Part shown: positions 47,222 to 56,924 of the stretch, piece after piece
Position numbering within the stretch: position 1 is the first letter of the stretch
Layout: the number at the start of each line of letters is the position of its first letter
From: Alkaliphilus sp. B6464
Lineage (GTDB): Bacteria > Bacillota > Clostridia > Peptostreptococcales > Natronincolaceae
Direction of reading: 5' to 3'
NCBI RefSeq assembly: GCF_018141165.1
Contig: NZ_CP058557.1
Coordinates: 124,001-188,000, forward strand
Length of the DNA stretch: 64,000 nucleotides
The notes under the pieces: model-generated
The model's input: only the letters and a program-made list of their open reading frames with translations
Database searches by the model: none
What the model was told of the DNA's origin: nothing
Program-made: the position numbers and the translations under genes

Positions 47222-48454
47222 ATGGTAAATTTAGAGCAAAATCTTGAAAAGTATGCTGAGCTTGCTGTAAGAGTTGGTATCAATTTGAAAGAAAAAGAAG
47301 GTCTACTTATTGCAGGAAATGCTGATACTCTACCTTTAGCAAGACTTGTAATGAAAAAGGCTTATGAAGCAGGTGCAAAACATGTAGAGTTTCAGTTAGC
47401 TGATGACGAAATGAGCTTGATTAGATTTAAGCATGGAAAAGATTATGTATTTGAAAACTTTCCACAGTGGAAGGTTGACTCCTTAGAGGCTATGTATAAA
47501 GACAATTATCATCATCTTTTCATTGCTGCGCCAGACCCAGAGTTATTAAAGGATATTGATGGAGACTTAGTTGCAAAAAGCCAAAAAACAGCATCTCTAG
47601 CAGTATCATCTGTTATGAAATATAGAATGACTGGATTTACAAAATGGTGTATAGTTGCTATGCCTTCATTAGCATGGGCAAAAAGTGTATTTCCAGATTT
47701 AGATAATGAAACTACAATCGAAAAACTATGGGAAAAGGTCTTCGAAGCAACCCGTGTTGATCGAGATAATCCAGTAGAAGCATGGCAAATACACGATAAC
47801 AATATAAAAAAATATAGAAACTTTTTAAATGAAAAGCAGTTTGAAAAATTAGTATTAAAAGCTCCTGGAACAGACTTGGAAGTATATCTTGCAGAGGATC
47901 GCTTTTGGATGGGGGGATCTAAGGACAGTCAAGCTGGAGATCCATTTGTTGCAAATATCCCTACTGAGGAAGTATTTACTACTCCCCATGCTTTAAAGGT
48001 TAATGGAACTTTAAAAGCTACAAAACCACTTAGCTTAAATGGAAAAATTGTAGACAATTTTGGATTTACATTTAAAGATGGAAAAGTAGTTGATTTCTAT
48101 GCTGAAAAAGGCTACGATGTTTTAGAAAAATTAATGGAAAACGATGAGGGTGCTAAATACTTAGGTGAAGTTGCATTAGTTCAAAATGACTCTCCTATTT
48201 CAAATACAGGTATACTTTTTAATAATACATTATTTGATGAAAATGCTTCGGTTCATTTTGCACTTGGTAGGGCATATGCATATGCTATGATAGGTGGTTC
48301 TGATATGACAGACGAAGAACTAAAAGCAAAGGGTGCAAATTTTAGTTTAATCCACGTTGACTTTATGGTAGGTGGGCCAGAGCTACATATTACTGCCTAT
48401 GAAAAAGATGGTACCGAGGTTGAATTATTTAAAGCTGGAAATTGGGTGTTTTAG
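47222..48454 (+). CDS. Aminopeptidase, M29 family (AmpS/PepS-like)
   Basis: The 410-residue protein has the family pattern VRVGINLKEKEGLLIAGNAD at the N-terminus and metal ligands in FNNTLFDENASVHFALG and IHVDFMVGG. M29 enzymes are metal-dependent exopeptidases in the cytoplasm that release N-terminal amino acids. The ATG follows AAAGGGGGGATATT. The gene is divergent from dsdA and ends at the terminator 48467-48497. Confidence 0.94.
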   Translation: MVNLEQNLEKYAELAVRVGINLKEKEGLLIAGNADTLPLARLVMKKAYEAGAKHVEFQLADDEMSLIRFKHGKDYVFENFPQWKVDSLEAMYKDNYHHLFIAAPDPELLKDIDGDLVAKSQKTASLAVSSVMKYRMTGFTKWCIVAMPSLAWAKSVFPDLDNETTIEKLWEKVFEATRVDRDNPVEAWQIHDNNIKKYRNFLNEKQFEKLVLKAPGTDLEVYLAEDRFWMGGSKDSQAGDPFVANIPTEEVFTTPHALKVNGTLKATKPLSLNGKIVDNFGFTFKDGKVVDFYAEKGYDVLEKLMENDEGAKYLGEVALVQNDSPISNTGILFNNTLFDENASVHFALGRAYAYAMIGGSDMTDEELKAKGANFSLIHVDFMVGGPELHITAYEKDGTEVELFKAGNWVF

Positions 48455-48466
48455 TTAACTTATATA

Positions 48467-48497
48467 AGCCTGAGAATCTATTGTAGATTTTCAGGCT
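48467..48497 (+). terminator. Terminator of the M29 aminopeptidase gene
   Basis: 14-bp stem AGCCTGAGAATCTA and its complement with one G-U pair, loop TTG, then ATTATATT. Confidence 0.75.
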
Positions 48498-48592
48498 ATT
48501 ATATTCTATTTAATAAAAACACATCTCACATAAAAAAATTATTACAAAATAATCATTTAGCGAATAAAAATAGGACTCACTCTATTACATTT

Positions 48593-50503
48593 TTATATAA
48601 GCTCTTCATAAAGTTCAATCGTTCTATGGGCCACCAAATCCTCATCAAACATTTCTTTGCACCATTTTTTACTCCAAAGTCCGATTTTTTTACGGTCTTT
48701 TGGTTTGTCTAATAACGATTTAATTGCTTTTGTTAATGTAATGATATCTGGCTTTTCAATTGCATCGTGATCGCCAAAGTATGTTTTCCATTGTAATTCC
48801 TTCATCTCCTCAGATACAATGCCTACATATCCTTCATTTCCTATAGATATGACAGGCTTACAGCAACTCATAGCCTCAAGTGCTACCCTGCCAGTTCCAA
48901 CAACAATATCGCTTTCTAAATAATACTGGATCACGTCAAAGCTTGCACCCTCAAGATGAATCAAATCTCTTCCTATACTATTATTTATCAAATCTACTTC
49001 TCTTTTTATTATGCTGCTATCAGAACCATCACCCACTACAATAGCATATAAATTTTCATATTGTAATGCAAGGTTATGGCAGCTAAAAATAAAATTTTCT
49101 GCAGCTATAGTTTTGTTCCATGCCAATCTACTACAATATGTTATAACGATCCCATCATCTGGAATATTTAGTCTCTTCCTTATAGTATTATCTTTTTTAT
49201 CTTTCATTTGCTCCTGTATATTTATTCCATTAGGTATAACAATAACCTTATCCTTTACCCTCTTTCCTAGTTGACCACATATCATTTCCTTTACTGGTTC
49301 ACTAACAGCAATTATAGAACTAGCATTAATACATGTACTATAGAGGATATCTTTAGGATAAAATAGTCCGTGCAATGTAACAATATAAGGGATATTACAT
49401 TTCTTATATATTTGATTAGCAATTGACATGCTTCCGAATAAGTGACTGTGAATAAGATTAATATTTTCCCTATCAATAATTTGCTTTACTGTATTTAACA
49501 GTCCAAATAAATGTCTATTTGAGATGTAATCACCTTTAATTGGTACTTTTACAATCTTAATTCCACTATCCTCAAACATTCTAGTCAATGGCCCCCCACT
49601 AGTTCCAACAACAACATATATACCTTTATCAATTAAACTCTTAACTAAATTAAGTACATGGGTTTCAGTTCCACCTATATTTAATGAATCTATTAGCATA
49701 AGTATTCTTATATCACTTCCTTGATTTAAATTTATACTAACCTTATTTATTTTAGCATTTTGATATAATTTACTATACAGTATATAATTTTTAATATCAC
49801 TATTTTCTATGGCTATTCTAGTATGTTCTTCATAGCCACGTTGATTAACAATATGATAAGCTTCATTATGTCTTCTGTATGAATAAAGTACTTTATTCAC
49901 CTTTTCAACTCCACCTATTTTAATAAGTTCTAATAGTAGCTCTATTTGATCATCAAATTCTTGGTTGAGCTGACTTAATATAATCTTATCTAGAAGCTGT
50001 TTACGTATCATTAAGGTGGGAAATATTATCGGTATAAAATTTCCAATAATAGCATTTAAAATACTTTCTTTATCTATATTATGGTTTTGAATTTTGTCAA
50101 TAAAAATACATTGATTTATATAGTCTGTATCGTATGTGAAACATTTTATAAGACAAGAAACCATACCAAGTTCTTTATGTGCTTGTAAATAGGCTACCTG
50201 CCTTTCAATTCTACTAGGCAAGCTTATATCATCTGGATCATGTCTGATTATAAATTCACCTTTTGCACGACTTAGTCCCTCTTTAAAGCTAGCATTTAAT
50301 CCTTTATTTGATCCTAATTGTATTACTTTTATTCTATCATCTTTAATTTCCCTAACTATTTTTAGTGTATTGTCAGTGGAATTATTGTCCAGTACTATAA
50401 TCTCAAAATTCTTATAGGTCTGCTTTAATATACTTTTAATACTTTCATCAATATATTTATCACAATTATACACAGGCATAATTATACTAACTAAAGGGTC
50501 CAT
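48593..50503 (-). CDS. Two-domain glycosyltransferase, GT2 + GT4
   Basis: The 636-residue protein is a fusion. An N-terminal GT2 domain (VSIIMPVYNCDKYIDESIKS, then DXD-like HDPDD) spans residues 1-230. A C-terminal GT-B/GT4 domain spans ~265-636 (LMLIDSLNIGGTETHVLNLV, IVIPNGINIQEQMK, VGTGRVALEAMSCCKPVI). So it probably makes two sequential linkages of a surface polymer. It lies last in the minus-strand glycan set, 12 bases after the tandem GT2 gene. No membrane segment is evident; it is probably peripheral. Acceptors and donors are not known. Confidence 0.92.
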   Translation of the reverse strand: MDPLVSIIMPVYNCDKYIDESIKSILKQTYKNFEIIVLDNNSTDNTLKIVREIKDDRIKVIQLGSNKGLNASFKEGLSRAKGEFIIRHDPDDISLPSRIERQVAYLQAHKELGMVSCLIKCFTYDTDYINQCIFIDKIQNHNIDKESILNAIIGNFIPIIFPTLMIRKQLLDKIILSQLNQEFDDQIELLLELIKIGGVEKVNKVLYSYRRHNEAYHIVNQRGYEEHTRIAIENSDIKNYILYSKLYQNAKINKVSINLNQGSDIRILMLIDSLNIGGTETHVLNLVKSLIDKGIYVVVGTSGGPLTRMFEDSGIKIVKVPIKGDYISNRHLFGLLNTVKQIIDRENINLIHSHLFGSMSIANQIYKKCNIPYIVTLHGLFYPKDILYSTCINASSIIAVSEPVKEMICGQLGKRVKDKVIVIPNGINIQEQMKDKKDNTIRKRLNIPDDGIVITYCSRLAWNKTIAAENFIFSCHNLALQYENLYAIVVGDGSDSSIIKREVDLINNSIGRDLIHLEGASFDVIQYYLESDIVVGTGRVALEAMSCCKPVISIGNEGYVGIVSEEMKELQWKTYFGDHDAIEKPDIITLTKAIKSLLDKPKDRKKIGLWSKKWCKEMFDEDLVAHRTIELYEELI

Positions 50504-50515
50504 ATATATCCACCT

Positions 50516-51868
50516 CTATACTTCATAATGCAACACATCCTTAAGGTTTTGTACTCTGTATCCATTATTTATAATCCTATATATAAACTCGAAATCCTCA
50601 TGCTTATCAATAGTTTTATTCATACCAGCTGTATGATCCACTACTACACTTCTTAACATAATAGTATTTATATTTACACATGGAGTATATTCCATTGTAT
50701 AAGAATATTCAATATCATCATCGAATTTAATTACAGGAGCTTCCTCAGTTGTATTAGTTCCAATCAGGCTATACATAAAATTATCGTTTAAAAATTCTAC
50801 CTGTTTACTAATCTTAGTATTGTCATTAATACTATTTACAGTATTAAAAACAATAAATTCTCCTTTAGATAAATAAGAGCCTACATTATAAACCCAGGGA
50901 TACCCTATTTCTATAGGTAATCTAAAATAAATTATATCTTTAATATTAAAACTAGGATTTTCTTGTCTATACTGAGAATACCATTTTATTATTTCTTCTT
51001 CATAGCTATTTTCTAAGGCGTCATCTATAATGATTATTTCAATATCTGAATAAGTTTGGTCACTAATATCTTTTAGCGATCTTAAAATACTATCTCTATT
51101 ATTTTCTATTGGCAATACTACAGATACCTTCCCAATAATTTTCTTTGATTCTTCTTTCATTTTTTTCATTGCTTCTTTGTACTCTTCCGTAGCTCGTTCT
51201 GGATGAGTACGTACGTAAAGAAGATCTTCCTTTAAGTTGCTGACAATATAATCTGCACGTATAATTTCATTAATAAAGAACACATCATTCGCTTTATTTA
51301 CAAAGCGTTTGCATCCAATTATGTTTTCAAGTATATTAGCCCTAAACAGAATAGAGCCAAAGCATACACAATGTTTAAACTCATTTTTATAGTTACTTTC
51401 TATCTTTTCAGCATTATAACTTAACCAGTCTGGTATATACACAATATTATTTATATGTTTAGTAAATGCCTTAAATCCAGTTCCAACAACAGCACAATTG
51501 TAATTTTGATTTAAATATTCAACCTGTTTTTGTAATTTTTCCTTATGACTTATATCGTCGGAATCGTGTATAGCAATATACTCTCCTTTAGAAACACAAA
51601 ATCCAATATTTAATGCCCATGTTTGTGAGCAATTTCGAGGTAACCTTACGTAGGTAAAATCCCTAAATATACCTTCATTTCTTTTAATCCAATTGTCTAT
51701 AACTTGTTTTGTATTATCTGTAGAACAATCATCAATAATAATTATTTCTATATTTGAATATGTTTGATTTTTTAACCCATCTAAAGCTTCACATATATAT
51801 TTTTCATAGTTATAAGTTGCCATTATTACGCTTACAAGACCACTCTCTCTATTCCAAAAACTTGCCAT
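50516..51868 (-). CDS. Tandem GT2 glycosyltransferase (two domains)
   Basis: The 450-residue protein has two GT2-like domains. The first (residues ~10-230) has VSVIMATYNYEKYICEALDG, IIIIDDCSTDNT and DSDD. The second (~245-450) has VSVVLPIENNRDSILRSLKD and IIIIDDALENS, but the DXD-like spot is N-T-V-N-S, so this copy may be inactive or use another mode. The ATG follows TAGGAGGATTAAA. It precedes the GT2-GT4 protein. Homopolymer or dual-transfer synthesis is possible. Confidence 0.9.
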   Translation of the reverse strand: MASFWNRESGLVSVIMATYNYEKYICEALDGLKNQTYSNIEIIIIDDCSTDNTKQVIDNWIKRNEGIFRDFTYVRLPRNCSQTWALNIGFCVSKGEYIAIHDSDDISHKEKLQKQVEYLNQNYNCAVVGTGFKAFTKHINNIVYIPDWLSYNAEKIESNYKNEFKHCVCFGSILFRANILENIIGCKRFVNKANDVFFINEIIRADYIVSNLKEDLLYVRTHPERATEEYKEAMKKMKEESKKIIGKVSVVLPIENNRDSILRSLKDISDQTYSDIEIIIIDDALENSYEEEIIKWYSQYRQENPSFNIKDIIYFRLPIEIGYPWVYNVGSYLSKGEFIVFNTVNSINDNTKISKQVEFLNDNFMYSLIGTNTTEEAPVIKFDDDIEYSYTMEYTPCVNINTIMLRSVVVDHTAGMNKTIDKHEDFEFIYRIINNGYRVQNLKDVLHYEV

Positions 51869-51930
51869 CTTTAATCCTCCTAATATATTATTCTGAGTCC
51901 CATGTAATATATTTAGTAATTAATGTTTAG

Positions 51931-52038
51931 TTAAGTTGTTAAACTGTCTGATATCCATGTATTGATTCCAGCATCAAAACTTAAAAGAAATTCCAATTCA
52001 AATAAATTACCATTATTAATCTTAAATTTAGGATAAGT
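51931..52038 (-). pseudogene. Short open fragment, possible gene remnant
   Basis: The minus strand stays open for 35 codons (TYPKFKINNGNLFELEFLLS...) between a TGA and a TAA, with no start codon or ribosome site and a protein-like composition. It lies in the 200-base gap between the ATP-grasp and tandem-GT2 genes. A decayed gene end is the best guess; chance is possible. Confidence 0.25.
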
Positions 52039-52068
52039 TCAAGGCTTTAGCATCGATACTACTATGCC

Positions 52069-53052
52069 TTATTGTAATAATTCACATCTCTTCTTAATTG
52101 TTACAATATCATGTCTCATCATATATATGCCCTCTTCATACTTATCTATATGGGAAGTATTTATTATACCTTTTAAATTATTTAAAATATATTTAGGAAA
52201 ATTTTCACCACATTCATAGGCTATTAAGTATCCTCCGCCAAATCTAGGATTAACTTCTGATATATAAAACTCTCCGTCTATTTCGAATACATCTATATCA
52301 ACTGGACCTACAACTTTTAACTTTTTTATAAAATCTAAAATCATATTAAAAAGCTTGTCGTTTTTTACAGACACTGCTTTATCAGTTTCGCCACCGCGCA
52401 TACTAATTTTCTTTTTAAGAAATATAGATATAACATCCTTTGATATTATGTCAACATAAATGTCTACACCATACTCTTGTCCTTGCATGTATTGTTGTAC
52501 AATTAGGTCTGTATTATATTTCATTAAAATTTTCAATTCTTCTAGCGTAGAAACTTTATTGATACCTATACTAGCACTTCCTTCTCGAGGCTTTACAAAC
52601 ACTGGAAAATCTATTTTATTTTTATTTAATGCATTCATAAAATCATCTAAGTTTGAGTAGGTTTTAGGAGTATTAAATCCATTATTCTTTAAAAACTTAA
52701 ACATACTATACTTATCAAAGCACATTTCAACAATATCATAATCCGATATTATAACCTGCACTCCTAGATTGTTAAATTCTTCTTTCTCTTTAGCTAACAA
52801 ACTTAATTCAGGATCTATTGTGGCAATAATCCCTGTAATATCCTCCTTAGTGCAAATTTCTTTTATTTCATTTAAATAATTACTATTATCTATACTAGAT
52901 ACGATATATCCTTTATCAGCTATATATAAAGTGGGTGCTGTACTATTATAATCAGCTACTATTATCCTTCCTTCATTACCTAGCTCCTGTTTAAAATACT
53001 TGATTAACTGAGTTCTTCTACCACTACTGGTGAATAAAAGATTCACTTCCAT
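52069..53052 (-). CDS. ATP-grasp enzyme (CarB-like ligase fold)
   Basis: The protein has a PreATP-grasp Rossmann start (VNLLFTSSGRRTQLIKYFKQ), then FPVFVKPREGSASIGINKV (nucleotide loop), QQYMQGQEYGVDIYVD and the metal site EVNPRFGGGY. ATP-grasp ligases join a carboxylate to an amine or thiol with ATP. This member is close in layout to carbamoyl-phosphate-synthase-like ATP-grasp proteins found in capsule clusters. The ATG at 53050-53052 is preferred (a GTG two codons earlier is possible); ribosome site AGGTGGGG is very close. It overlaps the PLP gene by about 29 bases, so the two are coupled. The substrate is unknown, probably an amino-acid- or sugar-linked carboxylate. Confidence 0.85.
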   Translation of the reverse strand: MEVNLLFTSSGRRTQLIKYFKQELGNEGRIIVADYNSTAPTLYIADKGYIVSSIDNSNYLNEIKEICTKEDITGIIATIDPELSLLAKEKEEFNNLGVQVIISDYDIVEMCFDKYSMFKFLKNNGFNTPKTYSNLDDFMNALNKNKIDFPVFVKPREGSASIGINKVSTLEELKILMKYNTDLIVQQYMQGQEYGVDIYVDIISKDVISIFLKKKISMRGGETDKAVSVKNDKLFNMILDFIKKLKVVGPVDIDVFEIDGEFYISEVNPRFGGGYLIAYECGENFPKYILNNLKGIINTSHIDKYEEGIYMMRHDIVTIKKRCELLQ

Positions 53053-54028
53053 CCCCACCTATCTCAATAAATTTTTCAGAATTGGCTAATAGTATTGGAA
53101 TACCACCAGTGTGTATAAATAAAATATTCTTGCCTTTAATGTTAGTTCTTCTAATATAATCAATCATTCCATAGAAGGCTTTTCCTGTATATATTGGATC
53201 CAATAATATTCCTTCATTCTTTCCTACATACTTTATAGTTTGTAAAACTTCATAATAGCTATCTCCATATCCTTTTCCAACATAATCATCAATAAAATGA
53301 ATTTTAGATTTTATGTTATTTACTTGAATATTAAACTTATGGCAATAATCAAGAATACTCTCTTCTATTACCTTGCTCCCTCTCTCTTGCTTCCGTGCAA
53401 TGCTAATACCCAATATTTTAGTATTCGCTTTATAGTTTTCATTTCCAATTATTAGTCCAGCCTGTGTTGTTCCCGAACCAGAGGCATGAAATATATAATC
53501 AAAATTAACTTTCATTTGTGCTTCTTGTGCTTTTATTTCTTCATATGCTTTTACATAAGCATATGTACCTAAGTTACCATGACCCCCACCTTCAATAAAA
53601 TATGGCTTATGGTCATTTTCTGTTAACTTTGTTAATATTCCATCTATGGTATCTTTAACTTGATATTCTTCACACCACATTATTTCTGCATCAAACAAAT
53701 TATATAAAAAGTAATTACCTGTATATACAATTTGTTTTTGTGGTTTTGTTAGTATCAACAAGCACTTTAACCCTAATTTTGAACAGGCTGCAGCAGTTAT
53801 TGCGCAGTGATTTGATTGATATGACCCATAGGTTACAATATAATCGCTTTCTTTAGAAATAGCATCATACATAAAATATTCTATTTTTCTTAGCTTATTT
53901 CCGCCTAAAACAAATCCAGCTAAATCCTCTCTTTTTATATAAATTTTATTAGATTTAATATTAATACTTTCTAACTTTATCATTGGAGTAACAGAATTAA
54001 ATAGATTTATTTTATTTAGAGATTTCAT
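53024..54028 (-). CDS. PLP enzyme, ACC deaminase/D-cysteine desulfhydrase-like
   Basis: The 334-residue fold-type II PLP protein has the Lys of IKREDLAGFVLGGNKLRKIE, the SYQSNHCAITAAACSKLGLK region and the phosphate-binding GSGTTQAGLIIGNE. Relatives include 1-aminocyclopropane-1-carboxylate deaminase and D-cysteine desulfhydrase. Here it is placed between a GNAT and an ATP-grasp gene and overlaps both, which suggests a biosynthetic role on an amino-acid-like group, not simple catabolism. The exact substrate cannot be read. The ATG at 54026-54028 lies within the GNAT end. Confidence 0.85.
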   Translation of the reverse strand: MKSLNKINLFNSVTPMIKLESINIKSNKIYIKREDLAGFVLGGNKLRKIEYFMYDAISKESDYIVTYGSYQSNHCAITAAACSKLGLKCLLILTKPQKQIVYTGNYFLYNLFDAEIMWCEEYQVKDTIDGILTKLTENDHKPYFIEGGGHGNLGTYAYVKAYEEIKAQEAQMKVNFDYIFHASGSGTTQAGLIIGNENYKANTKILGISIARKQERGSKVIEESILDYCHKFNIQVNNIKSKIHFIDDYVGKGYGDSYYEVLQTIKYVGKNEGILLDPIYTGKAFYGMIDYIRRTNIKGKNILFIHTGGIPILLANSEKFIEIGGDGSESFIHQ

Positions 54029-54563
54029 TTTTTTTGGCCCAGTCTTTCTTTAATATAGAAGCAATATATCTATCAGCAACTTTCCCATGAGAATATATAT
54101 CCTGTCTTAATAATCCTTCTAATTGCCATCCTATTTTTTGCATAATTTTTTGAGTACCCTGATTATATGTTAAATAATGAATATATATTTTATTTAATCC
54201 TAACTCTTCAAATCCATATTTCATCAGTACATCATATACTTCTGTTCCATATCCATTACCCCATGTATCTTTCTCTCCTATAGTTATATATAATTCAGCC
54301 TTTCCTACTGGATAGCTAATATCTATTAATCCACAAAATCCTATATATTGATTGTCTTCTATTAAAAAAACAGAAAAGTCCCGTCTATGTGAATCACTAA
54401 TTACTTTGTCAAACCATTTTTCAGTTTTAGCTATAGAGGTTGGATAGTCATAATTTAAGGTTCTTTGAATATCAGTATCATTAAGCCAATCTACTCTCTT
54501 AGATAAATCTTCCCTTTCAACAAGCTTTAAATAAATACTTTTGCCTAATAAAACATTAATCAT
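54012..54563 (-). CDS. GNAT N-acetyltransferase (RimJ/RimL-like)
   Basis: The 183-residue protein has the GNAT acetyl-CoA loop GEKDTWGNGYGTEVYDVLMK and a C-terminal IMQKIGWQLEGLLRQDIYSH. It transfers an acetyl (or other acyl) group to an amine. It is first in the minus-strand glycan run and overlaps the PLP gene by 17 bases. By context it may acylate an amino sugar or amino acid. The usual pseudaminic acid PseH is a GNAT too, but nothing proves identity. The ATG follows AAGGAGGCT. Confidence 0.85.
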   Translation of the reverse strand: MINVLLGKSIYLKLVEREDLSKRVDWLNDTDIQRTLNYDYPTSIAKTEKWFDKVISDSHRRDFSVFLIEDNQYIGFCGLIDISYPVGKAELYITIGEKDTWGNGYGTEVYDVLMKYGFEELGLNKIYIHYLTYNQGTQKIMQKIGWQLEGLLRQDIYSHGKVADRYIASILKKDWAKKNEISK

Positions 54564-54722
54564 TTTATAGCCTCCTTAAAACCAATTTGGAGTTAATTCT
54601 GTAGATAGGGATAAAAAACTGCTTATTAATTTAATAAAATTCAGCACAGTACCTTGTTTTATAATCATATTATGAAAGATTAGATTACAAGTGCTATAAA
54701 TATTAAAATTCAAAAAATAAAA

Positions 54723-54761
54723 TAGGTAACTAATGGAATAGTATTTGCCATCAGTTACCTA
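54723..54761 (-). terminator. Terminator of the HAD gene
   Basis: Perfect 14-bp stem TAGGTAACTGATGG... on the minus strand with an 11-base loop, 3' of the HAD gene. It separates it from the GNAT-led operon. Confidence 0.75.
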
Positions 54762-54779
54762 TCTGTATTTGAACAATAC

Positions 54780-55496
54780 CTATTTTAAATTTGGAAAAGC
54801 CTTAGCAAATTCATAAAAATCTTCATAGCTTCCTTTATAATCTATATTATTATCCTCTTTAACTGTACCAATAATATGGTCCTCAATAAGATATGTCTTC
54901 ATCCCAAGAGTTTTTGCTATCATATCTTCTTCTATATCATTTCCTACCATTATACAATTCAATGGCTGTTTTCTTATATTATCTAAAATCTCCTCGTAAA
55001 ACTTTAGCTGAGGCTTACAATAGTGCATCTTCTCAAAGCTTGTAATAAACATAAAATCCTCTTTATTAAGGCCTGCCCACTCTATACGATGTAGGATAGC
55101 TTTTTCAGGAAAAAGTGGATTTGTTGCTACCACTAAATTATAACCCTTATCTTTAAGTAGCTTTACAGTCTCGATAATGTATTTATTTTGATTAGCTACA
55201 TTTCTAATATTATTAAAATCCTTTTCATAAAAATCTTCAAAAATAGGGTTAAATATTTTTTCTTCATAATTTATCCTTCCATAAAAATCCTCAAAAAAAG
55301 CTTCTTCATTAGTTTTATTAGGATCTATATTGCCTATCATATACTTAGTTGAGGTCCAAATATTTTTTGCAACTTCTTCTGGTGTAAAATACTCTTTTAA
55401 CTTAATTGCTAGTTCTGCAAAGTATCTTTTAGTAAATATTTCAGTATCCATTGGTAATAAAGTACCATCTAAATCAAATAATATTGTTGTAATCAT
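54780..55496 (-). CDS. HAD superfamily hydrolase
   Basis: The 238-residue protein has HAD motif I FDLDGTLLPMD, motif II ATNP, the conserved Lys region YCKPQLKFYEEIL and motif IV VGNDIEEDMIA, so it is a Mg2+-dependent phosphatase. The substrate is not readable. Its place among glycan genes suggests dephosphorylation of a sugar phosphate, but such HAD proteins are also common elsewhere. The ATG follows AGGAGAGGTG. It is a single-gene unit ending at 54723-54761. Confidence 0.85.
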   Translation of the reverse strand: MITTILFDLDGTLLPMDTEIFTKRYFAELAIKLKEYFTPEEVAKNIWTSTKYMIGNIDPNKTNEEAFFEDFYGRINYEEKIFNPIFEDFYEKDFNNIRNVANQNKYIIETVKLLKDKGYNLVVATNPLFPEKAILHRIEWAGLNKEDFMFITSFEKMHYCKPQLKFYEEILDNIRKQPLNCIMVGNDIEEDMIAKTLGMKTYLIEDHIIGTVKEDNNIDYKGSYEDFYEFAKAFPNLK

Positions 55497-55565
55497 GTTA
55501 ATACACCTCTCCTTTGTATCCCTATTATACTAAAGTTTATTATACCAAAATAAATTGTGTTATTT

Positions 55566-56684
55566 CTACCATCTATTTTTATTTATACCTTCTATGAGTT
55601 TTTTAACTACATAATCTATCTCTTCTTCACTCAAATTATTATAGAAAGGTAATGCAATAGTAGATTCCCCTACCTTTTCAGTAATTGGGAAATCACCTTC
55701 CTTAAATCCAAACATATCCCTCATATATGGTTGAAGATGAATAGGAGTAAAATAAGGCTTGCAGGCAATATCATTTTCCGTTAAATAATCCATTACACCA
55801 TTTCTATTTATATGCTTATCTAATCTTATAACATAGACAAACCAACTCATTTTTGTAACCTTTGAGTCTACATATGGTATAGTAACCCCTTTTATATCCT
55901 TTAATTTTTTATTATATAACTGTGCTACTCTATCCCTTTTAGCTATGATTTCTTCTAGTCTCCTCATTTGAGCAATACCTATAGCTGCATTAACTTCACT
56001 CATTCTATAGTTATAGCCTAATCTTTCATGATAAAGCCATAAGCCAGTAATAGCTCTTCCTTGACTTCTCATACTTCGACACAAATCAGCCACATTATCA
56101 TCATTAGTTACAATCATACCACCTTCACCTGTGGTAATCTGCTTATTTGGATAGAAGGCAAATACCCCTACATCAGCCAATGTCCCAGATTTTATTCCTT
56201 CATATTCAGAACCTATTGCTTCACAAGAATCTTCAATTACCTTTAAATTATACTTTTTAGCCAATTTCATAATTTCTTCCATATTATTGGGGTGTCCAAA
56301 TACATCTACAGGTATAATAGCTTTGGTTCTATTTGTAATTTTCTCTTCTATCTTATTTATATCTATATTTAGTGTTTTTTCATCTATATCAACAAATACA
56401 GGTTTTGCCTTCTCAAATAGAATGCAATTCGAAGATGCAACAAAGCTAAACGGTGTAGTAATTACTTCATCTCCTTCCTTAATATCTAATGCCTTAATTA
56501 ACAGATGTAATGCACTTGTTCCACTGTTAACACCTATTGCATGTTTAACACTAAAATATTCTTTAAACTTTTTTTCAAATTCTTCTATTTTAGGCCCTAT
56601 ACTTAATAGTCCAGATTCCAATACCTCTTTAACTAAATTTATCTCTTCTAGCGTAATATCTGGTGCACCTAGATTAACCTTCAT
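55566..56684 (-). CDS. DegT/DnrJ/EryC1 family sugar aminotransferase
   Basis: The 372-residue PLP enzyme has GVNSGTSALHLLIKALDIKE, DVFGHPNNMEEI, the active-site-Lys region FAFYPNKQITTGEGGMIVTN and the N-terminal LGAPDITLEEINLVKEV. It transaminates a 4-keto or 3-keto nucleotide sugar. The CapE/WbjB-like dehydratase and NeuD-like acyltransferase nearby would supply and modify such a sugar. The ATG follows AGGAGGAAGT. It lies in its own unit, divergent from the NeuD-like gene. Confidence 0.93.
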   Translation of the reverse strand: MKVNLGAPDITLEEINLVKEVLESGLLSIGPKIEEFEKKFKEYFSVKHAIGVNSGTSALHLLIKALDIKEGDEVITTPFSFVASSNCILFEKAKPVFVDIDEKTLNIDINKIEEKITNRTKAIIPVDVFGHPNNMEEIMKLAKKYNLKVIEDSCEAIGSEYEGIKSGTLADVGVFAFYPNKQITTGEGGMIVTNDDNVADLCRSMRSQGRAITGLWLYHERLGYNYRMSEVNAAIGIAQMRRLEEIIAKRDRVAQLYNKKLKDIKGVTIPYVDSKVTKMSWFVYVIRLDKHINRNGVMDYLTENDIACKPYFTPIHLQPYMRDMFGFKEGDFPITEKVGESTIALPFYNNLSEEEIDYVVKKLIEGINKNRW

Positions 56685-56924
56685 ATTACTTCCTCCTAAT
56701 ATAATTTCTAATATCTATTAAGTAACTATAACTTTGTATATTTATAATATGTCTAATCTATAGTCCTTGCTCCTAAAGTAACTCCATTAAAAATATTGTT
56801 ATTATCTATATAAAGTAGCAATACTTCTATTCCATTCATAATATAAACTAGCTGAAATGGATGTTACCTTCGTACTTATTAATTTAATTAAATAATAGTT
56901 GTATTCTCGTAGGAGGGAGCAAAA

